A stretch of DNA of 64,000 nt from Erpobdella octoculata (Eukaryota > Annelida > Clitellata > Hirudinida > Erpobdellidae): contig OZ022246.1 of NCBI GenBank assembly GCA_963978895.1, forward strand, positions 18,858,049 to 18,922,048. Direction: 5' to 3'. Position 1 is the stretch's first letter, and every line of letters begins with the position of its first letter. The position numbers and the translations under genes are program-made. A model generated the notes under the pieces. It saw only the letters and a list, made by a program, of their open reading frames with translations, was not told the DNA's origin and made no database searches. Below are positions 31,969 to 42,000 of the stretch, in pieces.

Positions 31969-34257
31969 CTAAGCAATATGTTTAATTGCTTTCCCACATA
32001 ACTACTAATCAAAAGCACTCTAATAAAAATGGTTCCAAACATTCAGTATTTTAGATCTTTATTGTAGAATATAATTCCTATATCAAGTACACAACTTTTT
32101 TAAATGAGCAACAATTTTAAATAACTTTTACATTAAGGAATGCGCCATTATTATCGATGTTTGAAGTAATTAGGCTGTTTGTAATACAAGTTAAAATTCA
32201 AAACCATTCTAAATAATTTATGAAAAAACATTTTGTTTACAGCAAACATTAAAACAAAAGCATATGGATTTAATACCAATATCAATACATTTATTGAAAT
32301 ATATCATATTTTAATAAACAAATTTCAAACAGTTTCACAGAACTCAAAACATTATTAGAGCATTAAAAACAATAAAATATGTTTTCTTCTATCAAATACT
32401 GTATTGAAATAATCACCACAACCTTTGTCCTATCTTTTACTTTAAGTGCAAGAAATTACTTGGTGGCATGGCAACATTGGATTATTATAGAAACAACAAC
32501 TGGTTAAAATGAAACAATGAAAACACAACAGAAATATTTCACATATATTAGTGCGATAAACTTTGCAGTACACATTAAACTAAATAAGCCTCAATAAAAA
32601 AATAATAAATGATTTATCAAATAATAATTCAAATAAAAATCTATTAGATAATTCCTGCATTATTTTAAAAAATGTAACAACCGATTAATATCTGTTTTTT
32701 GCTAAATAATAAAAACTTGAATCTAATTTAAACAATGTATTTACTATACGAAATCATTTATCTAATATATTCAAGGACTTGCAACCTTTAGTTCCAAATA
32801 TTGTTAAATTATGCATGTATTGATGTTTATATCCATAAGCAGTATCAGTCAGAGAGAGTGTTATTCAATACAAGCCAATATTTTTCCATAAACAGGACAA
32901 TAATTTTAGCATCAGTTGAATCTGTTTAAGTGTTAGAAAATGTATGACATTTGTCATTTCATTTTCCCTTGCTATTCAAAAATAATTATTTTCATAAAAA
33001 TGATGCACGAATTAAAAAAAAGTGTTCACAGTATTTAAATTTAAACAGACATCGATTCTAATAATTCAATTAATTTAATCTAATCATTTCTTATCTAATA
33101 ATCTAATAGACACAGTATCAAAATAAGCACGTCTGCTTGTGTAATGAATATCTAGTAGAACAAAAATCATCACCATTCTGATAGTAAATAAAAGAAATAA
33201 ACATCTGTAGACCTCACCGATAATTGATGTAATCGATAGTATCCAAGTGATCGATTTTCTCATAGCAACTAATTATTGTTCACCTAGAATGTTGTCTTAA
33301 AATAAACAAGCCAAAAAAAGACTAAATTAAAAAGCTGCTTACTCAAAGAAAGACAAAACAACTTTTATATTCAGGACACAAGTGCCTGAGCAGCCTCTCA
33401 AGTTTCAACCAAGTAGATATAGTAGCTGCAGGAGACAAAACTATTATAAGGCAGGAGACGGCATATACATATACATTTACAGTACAGGTGATTAAGACAC
33501 GGAAACTCTTCACGGTGATTGATCACGGCGTGAAATTTCTTATCATGAAAGAACCAGTTAAATTATTTAACATAGACATTTTCTAAACGACTAAAAAGTA
33601 AATCAAAATTTAATTTATTACAGTGTTGAAATAATTTCCCACTATAATAATAACATAATTTACCACTGTAGTACTAACATATTTAACCACTGTAATAAGT
33701 TACACAATATATACCTAAATATAGTAATATAACCACGTTATTAAACAAATAAAGTGACTTTATATATATGGCAGCAACTTACCTGAGATTAACGTGACAA
33801 CAGTAGAGATACAGATAAATAGTGTTTGTGATTCAAGGATTATGTTTGCGTTATTTGTTATACAATTTATCATCTAGCATAACAATTGCAGCTTGCCTAG
33901 TGTATTTGCATATACAATTATGCATCAATAAACTATTGAGACTTCTATATACATATGTATAAGATAAACATAGGTATATTAGCTGAACAGAGACCCACAT
34001 TAAGGTACGACAAGGGATATAGCATATAATAGCTACAATACAATATACATACATATATGGAATGGAAGTCCTGCCATGTGTTGGACCTCACGTTTGATTT
34101 GATCCATTGTTTAAGTCTATAGTATAAGAATAGATATAAGTCTATGGAGAAAATATATAGAGTCTTTTTTTGAACTCCCGAAATAGCTCTTAGCGGCTAA
34201 GACTTAGCCAATCTTTCATTTTGCTTAGTGCAAATTGACTGGAAAGGCCTATATATA
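31969..34257. other. AT-rich stretch, first exon of the Ly6-like gene not resolved
   Basis: About 2.3 kb without recognisable coding or transposon signature. On the minus strand a donor-like site (CTCAG|GTAAGTTGC) at about 33777 follows an open stretch with hydrophobic residues (LFICISTVVTLIS), a candidate signal-peptide exon, but it lacks an ATG in frame. Confidence 0.35.
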
Positions 34258-34258
34258 T

Positions 34259-34604
34259 ATCTACATATATAAAAATGACTGTTTTTCGGTTTGTTTGTCT
34301 TTTATGCACATCCAAACCGCTGGACCAAATTTAACAAAATTTGGCATGGAGGTAAATCTCAAAGAGTAGAAGGTCATAGGGTATTTTTTAATCTTTAAAA
34401 AATTCTTTAATTTTTTTATTGCTAAAAGACTTTCTAGTGCTATGTACAAACATCAAAGGTTATTGCGTAACGAAATTCAAGCTTAGTTTACGTAACAAAG
34501 TTTGAAAGTTACAAACAACTTTTAGCAAATCTATTTAACGTTTTATGGGCTAAAAGAAGTTAGGAGAGAGTGGAAGAAAGAAAATGAACGGAAACGGGAG
34601 AGCC
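34259..34604 (+). mobile_element. Helitron 5' part (3' part at 38500-38553)
   Basis: It begins TCTACATATATAAAAATGAC, the TC-start with TATATATAAAAATG typical of Helitron 5' ends, then CAAACCGCTGGACCAAATTT. It shares CATCAAAGGTTATTGCGTAA with the 2338 element. It is interrupted at 34605 by the hAT element. The 3' hairpin end CCCGGGGCAACGCCGGGTAC...CCAGT appears at 38523-38553. Confidence 0.82.
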
Positions 34605-34693
34605 AGCCAGGGCAGGCCCGTAGGCAGGATTTAGTGAGTGGGGGGGCTATGAAAATTAGTAGGGGGGCTACTGACGAACGAAGGCAACGAAGA

Positions 34694-34915
34694 GGCGCTG
34701 GTGGCAGAGCGGTAGAACGTTCGCCTGTCGATCGTTAGGTCGGCAGTTCAAACCTTGCCGGCGTCACCAGCGTAACTCCCTTAAGCAAGGAGTTCACTCG
34801 CATTTGCTAAAGGGGTAGGCGCCTATAAATGGCTGCCTTTGCAAGTACCCTCCCTCTCTTGCCTTGAGCAAGACTTGTCTTGATAAGGCGTATGCTAAAT
34901 CTCAATAAAAAAGAA
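34694..34915 (+). mobile_element. tRNA-derived SINE, second good copy
   Basis: GGCGCTGGTGGCAGAGCGGT A-box, GGCAGTTCAAACC B-box, AACTCCCTTAAGCAAGGAGT and GTAGGCGCCTATAAATGGCT match the 29284 copy. This one has a different 3' tail (CTTGCCTTGAGCAAGACTTG ... AATAAAAAAG) with an A-rich end. Confidence 0.87.
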
Positions 34916-35898
34916 GCCTGAGCGCGAGCGCCGCAAGTGCGAAACCCCTAGCGATAAGGAGATTCGCCAAAGCATTTTGTAGCATTTGACAAAAAATGGC
35001 ATCCAATTTTGGATATCTTATTATTTAATTTTAGATTTTCTAAGAGTTGCTATATGTTGCTCGTAATAACAAAAATTAACAATTTTCACAGGTAATTTTG
35101 TCAAATAACAGTATGCTTGTTGTTATCCACAATCTTGATTTTTGATGCGTGCATGGCACACCACTGGGATGACAGTACTGAATCAAATTGTCCAAATTTA
35201 ATTATTGATTAAGACAACCGTTATAGTCCACAATACAATAACTTACTTATTTTATTTTTGATAAAAACTTGTACATCTGTATCAAATGCCAAGAAATCAT
35301 TAAAATAAAATCGGATTTAAATATTTGTCTTGACAAAGATCAAACCACATTATAATAAAATGTACTAGTTAGTTTAGCTTCTCATTTTAAGTTACTAAAC
35401 ATCCATTCATGTGTTACACATACAACTTGTCATCAGTTTTTAAACAATCTAAATAGAAGATTAGATTATATATCAAGTCTATCATTAAACTTATATTGTT
35501 GAAAAGATTGTGTGGTTTGACAGTAAGCTTTAAATTGTTTCTTTGAATTAATCAGTTCAGAATATTGGGGTTAATAGTATTGCAGTGTCAGACTAACACT
35601 AAAAACTACTAAATTATGAAAATAGTTTGAATTATTGAGAGTCATTCAAAAATCAAAAGCCAAAGTTTGTCAGCTAAGCTGAATTAGCTTCTTTCTCTGT
35701 TCTAAAACTGTAAGATTAAAGTTCTCATAGTATTGTAAGACTACGTCCATGCACTGATTATGAAACTCATGACAATTTTCATGTGTAAAACATGAATGGA
35801 TGTGTAGTAGCTTGAAATGAGAAACTAAAGTAAAAAGTCAATTTCATTATAATATGGTTTGATCATTGTCAAGACAATTATTTGAATCTGATTTTATT
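34916..35898. other. Interior of the hAT element, no coding recognised
   Basis: AT-rich DNA. A near-inverted pair ATAATAAAATGT.../ATTATAATATGGTTTGATC flanks 35325-35850: TTGTCTTGACAAAGATCAAA on the left is mirrored by TTTGATCATTGTCAAGACAA on the right, and CATCCATTCATG by CATGAATGGATG, so this is a further inverted-repeat insert of about 560 bp. Confidence 0.55.
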
Positions 35899-36405
35899 TT
35901 ATTGCATTCTTGGTATTTGATAGGTATCCATATCAATTGCTTTACAGAGCAATTTTTCAATTGCCAGAAGTACAAGTTTGCTTTTTCTCTCATGGGACAT
36001 TGATCTTCTCTGTGGTTGTAGTACTCGTGTTAGACAATAAAATGAATTTTCACAAGTGGCAATCAAGATGCCGAGAGTCATTGCAGCTGAATAGTGCCAA
36101 TTTAGAGTAGGAAATGCATCTTTATAGTCCAGAATAAAATCCATCATTTCCTGGAGACTGTAGCCTGGTTGAAATTTGTTTTTTAGAAACCTACTTGTAA
36201 TGAGAGCCTCGTCTGCAATATATTTTTCAACATCGCCCTGCCTATCTTGTTTTAGCAGTTGCGTCAACGGTTTAAGGTCGTTGACATCTAAAAACTTGTC
36301 TGATGTTGGTAAAAGGGCAGACACTGCACAAGTCAAACCTTTAGAATAACTTAAATAACTATCAACAAAGCTCTCCATCAACTCTCCTAATATACCATCC
36401 AACAT
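35899..36405 (-). pseudogene. hAT transposase C-terminal fragment (ZMYM/TTF-type)
   Basis: 168 residues include FPTLNWHYSAAMTLGILIAT, CENSFYCLTRVLQPQRRSMS and RKSKLVLLAIEK. This is the dimerisation domain (CExSFS.L.R.K...R..M...RL..L..L.IE) of the hAT lineage related to ZMYM/TTF-type zinc-finger transposases. The fragment has an open frame but no N-terminal zinc finger or catalytic blocks. It may be the transposase gene of the surrounding 34613 element, broken by the foldback insertion right before its start. Confidence 0.82.
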
Positions 36406-36597
36406 GCTAAAATAAACGGTTTACTATCAAAAGGGCGAAAACATAAGGGCGAAAACAAAAGGGCGAACACAAAAGAGCAAAACTAAAAAGGGTGAATGCT
36501 AAAAAAAGCGCACGATAATAAGAGCGAAAATGAAAAGGGCGAAACTAAAAAAGGCGAACAATAAAAAAGCGAACATCAAAAAGGCGAAAATAAGTTT

Positions 36598-36880
36598 GTA
36601 TTATCTATGTTTCAATACATTTTTAAGAAATCTATTTAAAGTTTTATGGGCAAAAAAAATAGAAAAAATGAAGCGTGAGCGGAAGAGCGAGTGGGATTGC
36701 GCAAGCGAGTGAGAGTGTGAGCGGGAAAGAAAGAGCGATTGGCAGGGGGCATTCAGCGGCCGTGTGGGCAAAAAAGAACGGGAAAACAAATAAGAAAGGA
36801 AAGGAAACAGAGGGAGGGAAAAGGTGAGAGAAAAATGATGGCAAAACCTCTAAAAACTCCGAGCAGCCCCGCTAGTAATT
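36598..36880 (+). mobile_element. Helitron 3' fragment inside the foldback element
   Basis: TTAAAGTTTTATGGGCAAAA is followed by the GAGCGGAAGAGCGAGTGGGA array, AAAACCTCTAAAAACTCCGA and a terminal CCCCGCTAGT. The hairpin is degraded (CTCCGAGCAGCCCCG). Confidence 0.75.
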
Positions 36881-37900
36881 TTAGATTTAGCCATTTGAGA
36901 TACTCGCCATTACCGGGTTCTCTTTCTATCACACGCACGCACGCGCGCACGAATTAAGCTTCTCTTTTACTTTCTTTTTTATTCAGGCACGCACACAAAC
37001 AAATAAAGTTTTCTCTATCATTCTCTCGGTTCCATGATCAACAGAACAGTGATAAAACGTGTATTTTATTTGCGTTTCTTTTTTCACTTTTTAGCGCTAT
37101 GTACAATGTCCGCGATCAAATTGTTCCTAGTTAAAATGTCCAAAGTTATTTCAACCCATTATTGTATTATTAAAGTTTAATTTAACAATGTAATTTATAA
37201 TATTATTTTTCTTGGTTATAACTCTCCACTGCTGGGTATAATTTGTGCATCACTTTTGTACAGAAACTCTAAAGTTAAATAGGTTTTTAAATGAGCAAAT
37301 TTTCCTATAACCAAATTGGTACTAAAATTACTTATCTATAAATTCGAGTTTGAACTATAATTAAGTAGGAAGTTTCTTGACCGTGACATTGGCATCTGGC
37401 ACAAATGTGTTTTTAATGTGTATGCAACATTCACATAAGTGAATCTTCATGGGAAGCCATGAGAGAGAAAGAGAGAGAGAGAGAGAGGGGAAGAAAAAGA
37501 GAAAAAGAAAGAAGAAAAAGAGAAGGAGACGATTAACTGTTATAATATTTACTAAACATTTAAAACACCCGCGCCACAATATCATTATCATTTAGGAAAA
37601 GGGAAAAAAGAAAAACACAAATAGAAAAAAGAAAAGAAAAGAGAGACAAACAAAACAAAAAAAGACAATAGATAAAAAATTATAACGAAAGAAACATTAA
37701 AAAGAAAAAATGAGAAAAAAAGAAACATGCATTTTACTAAGGACAAAGAGAGAGCGAGACAGAGAATGAGAGAGAAAAAAGAGAGAGGAACAAAAAATAA
37801 AGTACCATGCGTTTCACAAGGGAGAGAGAGTGAAAGCGAGATAGCAGAAGAAAAAAACTTGGTTTGTGCTGCTAGTGTGTGGGTAAAATTATAAATTATA
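36881..37900. other. Purine-rich and AT-rich filler within the foldback element
   Basis: GAGAGAGAGAGAGAG and GAAAAAGAGAAGGAG blocks occur at 37460-37530 and 37745-37845, with two near-copies of an ACAAGGGAGAGAGAGTGAAAG type unit. No genes. Confidence 0.5.
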
Positions 37901-38553
37901 ATATTTCATGTTTTCGCTTTTTTGACGTTCGCCTTTTTTATTGTGCGCTCTTTTTAGTTTCGCCCTTTTCATTTTCGCTCTTATTATCGTGCGATCTTTT
38001 TAGCATTCGCCCTTTTTAGTTTCGCCCTTTTATGTTCGCCCTTTTGTTTTCGCCCTTATGTTTTCGCTCTTTTGATAGGATACCAAAATAAACAGCACAA
38101 AGCAGATTCCACTCTGGTGAACACTATATTGTTCATTACAGAATCACGTAGCGTGCTAATCTGTACTTTTGCTCTTTTTTGGTATGGATTTTACCAATTG
38201 TTCATTCTACAGGCATGCAAATTATTATTATTAATTTTATATTTAAATTTACTTTTATTTATTTATTTTTATTTAATTTTATTTAAAATTTTAGTGGGGG
38301 GGCTTACATTTTTAGTGGGGGGCTGCAGCCCCCCAGTCCCCCGCTAGCTACGGGCCTGAGCCAGGGGCGTCATTTCAGCAAAACCTTGGGGGGGGGGGTT
38401 TATAAACCCTCAGATTCCAAAATTTTATTTGTTTATTCTATACTTTTCCTCCCAAAATAAAAAATAGTTAATCACCTGTGGGGGTGTAGCGAGAGAAACA
38501 AACATTAGAAAAACTTCTAAAAACCCCGGGGCAACGCCGGGTACCCCCGCCAG

Positions 38554-38771
38554 TTCTAAAATACATCTAACTCTATTTTCCACCTAACTTGCAGCATTTC
38601 CAAAAAGATTTAGAGAATGAGCCATGCAAGGGATAAAAGGTGCCCTTGGGTTGTCATGGAGCACTCGGGCTTGGACTCCATTGTAGACTCCGGACATGCT
38701 GGATGCGTTGTCATATGTCTGATCTCATCTATGCAATGACCACCAATAGACATAGTTGTGACACACTTGAA
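38554..38771 (-). pseudogene. hAT transposase fragment (ZMYM-type middle part)
   Basis: On the minus strand the frame reads YDNASSMSGVYNGVQARVLH, then DNPRAPFIPCMAHSLNLFGN. D.A..MSG.YNGVQAR and (C/V)H..H.LNL are the conserved middle blocks of ZMYM1/TTF-type hAT transposases. The reading is cut by the hAT at 38780. The sequence resumes at 39861 but I could not follow coding there. Confidence 0.75.
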
Positions 38772-38779
38772 CTAACGAA

Positions 38780-39860
38780 CAGGGTTGTTAACAATAGCTA
38801 GAAATTGTATTGGCAATACCAATCCTAATAGGCACGTGAAAAAGTATTGACCATGCCAATATCAATATTTAATTAAAAAAGTATTGTTGCCAATAGCAAA
38901 TGCCAAACACTAATACTTAAAAAACACTTTTTTCTCAAGTTTTTCATTGTTAGCACACAGATTTAAAATCATACAATGCACAAAAATGAAAAACAAATAT
39001 AATTAAAGAAAAATGCAAAATAAAAAGCAAAGTGGCCATCGATCACTAAAAATTTTTGATTGAAATATTACAACACTTCACAAAACAAACTGATCGAGAG
39101 CACACCATTGATTTCTATATATATATAACTGGATCACACTTACTTCTGCGTGGGTATAACCCCCGGTAGCCATTCTGACACCCCTTATGCTATATAAGGA
39201 AAATCTTTAAAAGTGCAAAATTGCCGACTGGCGCAGCTAATAATTGCTCAAATCGACAATATAAGAGAGCCAAACATTCATTTCATTTGTATGTACTCAA
39301 TTACTGCAGTTTTTAACAAGTTTTATTCGACATCCGAGCTATAATATAAAACCCTCTAACCAACGGCTTATGACCTAACGTGCCTAACAGTTATTATCAG
39401 CCTAAATAATTAATGTGAGCTTCAACCTATTATTAAATGTTATTAATTGAAAGATTAAAGATTTGTTTTAGCTTAAATTTTAAGTTCGCAAGGATGAATT
39501 GGGTTGCTAAAATGGCGGCAGCGAGAGACTAGAAAAATTATAATTCATTTAGTAAACTAAGCGCGATCCAGTTATATATAGAGATCAGTGGAGCACAATA
39601 ATATGGGAGAAAAATAAGTTTACAAAACAATCGCCAAAATGTACAAAAATAAGTTTTAAAAGTCTGAATTTTTTGACAAATTTCAATTTTTAATAATAAA
39701 AAATATTGGTATTGGGTATTGACTAAATTTTGTTTTAAATGTATCGGCGATACCAAACCAATTCCTCTCAGTAAAAGTATTGACAATACCATTCCCAATA
39801 ACGAGAAGTTATTGCCAATAGTGTATTGGTATTTGGCCAATACCAATCTTAACATCCCTG
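38780..39860. mobile_element. hAT-type non-autonomous element, TSD CTAACGAA
   Basis: The ends CAGGGTTGTTAACAAT and CAGGGATGTTAAGATTGG (right, reversed) are flanked by a perfect 8-bp repeat CTAACGAA (38772-38779, 39861-39868). The subterminal regions consist of mirror-image TATTGGCAATACCAAT units. No transposase motif. The MITE at 39106 is nested inside. Confidence 0.92.
39106..39590. mobile_element. MITE with CACTGATCTCTATATATAAC ends
   Basis: The left end CATTGATTTCTATATATATA continues into ACTGGATC. It mirrors the right end, reversed, CACTGATCTCTATATATAAC then TGGATC. Flanks are GAGCACAC (39098-39105) and GAGCACAA (39591-39598), an 8-bp TSD with one change. No coding. Confidence 0.82.
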
Positions 39861-39970
39861 CTAACGAACTTAGCAATTTTCATCCACAATTAAATATTAT
39901 AATTATATATATAATTATATAAATATTTTTAAAATATTACGCTTGCATAATAATTTTTTTATTGTAAAAT

Positions 39971-40200
39971 CCAAGGATATCTTGATATAACAACTGGATC
40001 CACAACCTACTCTAGTAGGCCTAGACAGTTCAGCCAATTACGTCATAGTTACATCAAATGTTGTATAAGTATGATATAACTATTGATGCTTTTTTAGTTT
40101 GTTACATCAATTTATTTATAATTATGATATAAGAAGCGATAAAACATTAGGCCTACTAGAGTAGGTTGTGCATCCAGTTGTTATATCAAGATATCCATGG
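39971..40200. mobile_element. 230-bp MITE with 53-bp inverted ends, TSD TAAAAT
   Basis: CCAAGGATATCTTGATATAA, CAACTGGATCCACAACCTAC, TCTAGTAGGCCTA at the left is mirrored at the right with two differences. TAAAAT flanks it on both sides (39965-39970, 40201-40206). Confidence 0.9.
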
Positions 40201-40206
40201 TAAAAT

Positions 40207-40257
40207 CTTTGAGGCCCCTAAAGCCCTGCGCCATTGTTAATCCGCCACTAGTTCTGA
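40207..40257. mobile_element. hAT-like terminus fragment
   Basis: Reversed, the stretch reads CTAGTGGCGGATTAACAATG GCGCAGGG, similar to hAT ends. It could be the outer end of the ZMYM-type hAT at 38554. Confidence 0.4.
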
Positions 40258-40265
40258 GGTGTTAC

Positions 40266-40329
40266 CACTGATCTCTATAATATATTATATTATATATATA
40301 TATAATATAATATATTATAGAGATCAGTG
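40266..40329. mobile_element. 64-bp perfect palindromic transposon tip pair, TSD GGTGTTAC
   Basis: CACTGATCTCTATAATATAT ... runs into its exact reverse complement. Its outer bases equal the ends of the MITE at 39106. It is flanked by a perfect 8-bp repeat GGTGTTAC (40258-40265, 40330-40337), showing it moved as a unit. Confidence 0.85.
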
Positions 40330-40337
40330 GGTGTTAC

Positions 40338-41065
40338 ACGAAAGGGCGCTTGAAGTTCAAATAAACTTAAACTTAAACTTATGTCAATGATTGAGACGCT
40401 AGTGAAGTTTTTACCTACGAAAAACAAATTGCCGCAAATCTTACAATGTTTGTACCAAACAAAGAAGGCATATAAATATATTAAATATACAATTTAAAAT
40501 TGAATTTGGAAACTTAAATACTTTTTCACAAGAACCTCAATGGACGACTAATACAGTGGCCCAAAAATTGTAAATAAAAGAAATGAAAAACGTAAATAAA
40601 TTACTTACTACTAAAGTAATTTTTTTTCTAAATATTGAATTTAAGAGTATAAAAATGTTGAGACACACGTTGGTTGGCTTCGTAGTAAACTTTTAATGTT
40701 GTTGGTTTGAGTTTGTTCGTTTGTATTGGGATGAGATAATATGGGTCGAAGAGTTAAATAAGAGTAACTTTCTCAATAATTTTAACGCATTGCTTTGGGA
40801 TCAGTTTTTATTATTTTTTTATGTACGTAGTTGTATATATTTTATGTGGCGGTTTTGTATGAAGAGTCGAGCACGATCAGGATTAGGGTTAGGTCAACCG
40901 ATCAACCTTCAAACCTTCACTTCACTGTCTTTACGTAAACGTAAAGTAAAGGTTTCTATTGTTTTATTAATTTTGAAGACTGGGGTTGATTATGTTTCTT
41001 GAAACTGTATCTGTCACTAGTTTTACAAAGAGTGTTCAGTGTTCACATATCTAAATATTTTTCAG
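40338..41065. promoter_or_regulatory. 5' flank of the SLC25A51-like gene
   Basis: About 730 bp upstream of the carrier gene. A TATAAAAAT occurs at about 40650 (AGTATAAAAATGTTGAGACA). Directly before the coding ATG a CTAAATATTTTTCAG|AC acceptor-like site suggests a spliced 5' UTR. No proof of the transcription start. Confidence 0.3.
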
Positions 41066-41070
41066 ACTAA

Positions 41071-42000
41071 ATGACACTGACTGTGGGCTTTCAAGAAAGA
41101 TTACCTTTATCACCAAAGGTAAAAATGGAAGACGATGAAACCATAGAAAGAGAAACTTTCAAAGGAGCTGGTAACAGAGAATTTGTTAGTGGATGGGGAG
41201 CTGCGGCAGTCAATGTAATAGTTACCTTTCCTCTCAACAAAATCATTTTTCGTCAGCAGCTATACGGCATCAGTTCTAGAGAAGCATTCGTTCAACTTAG
41301 AAATGAAGGTTATATTACTCTATACAGAGGTGTGCTTCCTCCTTTGCTGCAAAAAACTGCTTCAATCTCCATTATGTTTGGCATGTACGACAAATTTAAC
41401 AAATTTTTCCAGTCCTCATACTCAGATTATCCATTAGTTTTGACTCAGTTGACATCCGCTTTGTTGACTGGCAGTCTTGAGGCATCGTTAATGCCTTTTG
41501 AACGCATACAAACCTTGTTGCAAAACAGGATTTATCATGAAAAATATAGGAACACTCTTCATGCTTTCAAAGAATTGAGAGTGTACGGATTTTCTGAATA
41601 TTACAGAGGACTGACTCCGATTCTGATTAGAAACGGCCCGAGCAATGTCATATTTTTTCAGTTTCGCGGTGAAGTTAAAAATCTGTTACCGCAATCAGAA
41701 AGGAAATCGGTCGACATGTTCAATAATTTCATCAGCGGTGGTCTCCTCGGAGCGATCATAAGCACGATTTTTTATCCTGTCAATGTTGTAAAAACACACA
41801 TGCAGTCCACTGTTGGAGGTCCTTATCCAGGGATCTGGCAGTCTTTTAAGTTCGTCTTTAAAGAACGTAACAACAGCATCAAGAACCTTTTTCGAGGTTT
41901 TCACATAAACTATTCTAGGTCATTACTTTCTTGGGGTCTAATAAATGCCTCATATGAGATGTTCAAAAATGTTTTGTATGGTGAACAGACTAAATGTTGA
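41071..42000 (+). CDS. SLC25A51: SLC25A51/52-like mitochondrial NAD+ carrier
   Basis: This 309-residue frame is one uninterrupted exon. It has three tandem mitochondrial-carrier repeats with signature motifs FPLNKIIF (residue 53), MPFERIQ (141) and YPVNVVKT (235). The segments FRQQLYG (60), LYRGVLPPLLQKT (84), EYYRGLTPILIRNGPSNVIF (176) and SLLSWGLINASYE (284) match the SLC25A51 (MCART1) subgroup closely. Members of that subgroup import NAD+ across the inner mitochondrial membrane. The first repeat has Asn-Lys in place of the usual Asp-x-x-Lys, as in that subgroup. The start may instead be Met19 (41125), which sits nearer the conserved region. An AATAAA signal at 42372 lies 370 bp after the stop. 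Confidence 0.94.
   Translation: MTLTVGFQERLPLSPKVKMEDDETIERETFKGAGNREFVSGWGAAAVNVIVTFPLNKIIFRQQLYGISSREAFVQLRNEGYITLYRGVLPPLLQKTASISIMFGMYDKFNKFFQSSYSDYPLVLTQLTSALLTGSLEASLMPFERIQTLLQNRIYHEKYRNTLHAFKELRVYGFSEYYRGLTPILIRNGPSNVIFFQFRGEVKNLLPQSERKSVDMFNNFISGGLLGAIISTIFYPVNVVKTHMQSTVGGPYPGIWQSFKFVFKERNNSIKNLFRGFHINYSRSLLSWGLINASYEMFKNVLYGEQTKC

Larger units (their letters stand above)
36413..38082. mobile_element. Foldback element with AAAAGGGCGAA arms
   Basis: The left arm (36424-36596) is built of AAAAGGGCGAAAACATAAG-like 11-13 bp units. The right arm (37905-38080) is its near-exact reverse complement over about 170 bp, including the odd units GAATGCTAAAAA and CGCACGATAATAAGAGCGAA in matching order. 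About 1.3 kb of unrelated DNA lies between the arms (a Helitron piece and purine-rich DNA). No target duplication is certain; the borders read TATCAAAAG at both ends. Confidence 0.85.
34613..38358 (-). mobile_element. 3.7-kb hAT element with nested insertions, TSD AGCCAGGG
   Basis: The ends are CAGGCCCGTAGGCAGG (left) and CAGGCCCGTAGCTAGCGGGG (right, reversed), flanked by a perfect 8-bp repeat AGCCAGGG (34605-34612, 38359-38366). GGGGGGCT blocks lie inside both ends. A transposase fragment is on the minus strand (35899-36405). A SINE, a foldback element and a Helitron fragment have inserted within it. Confidence 0.92.
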
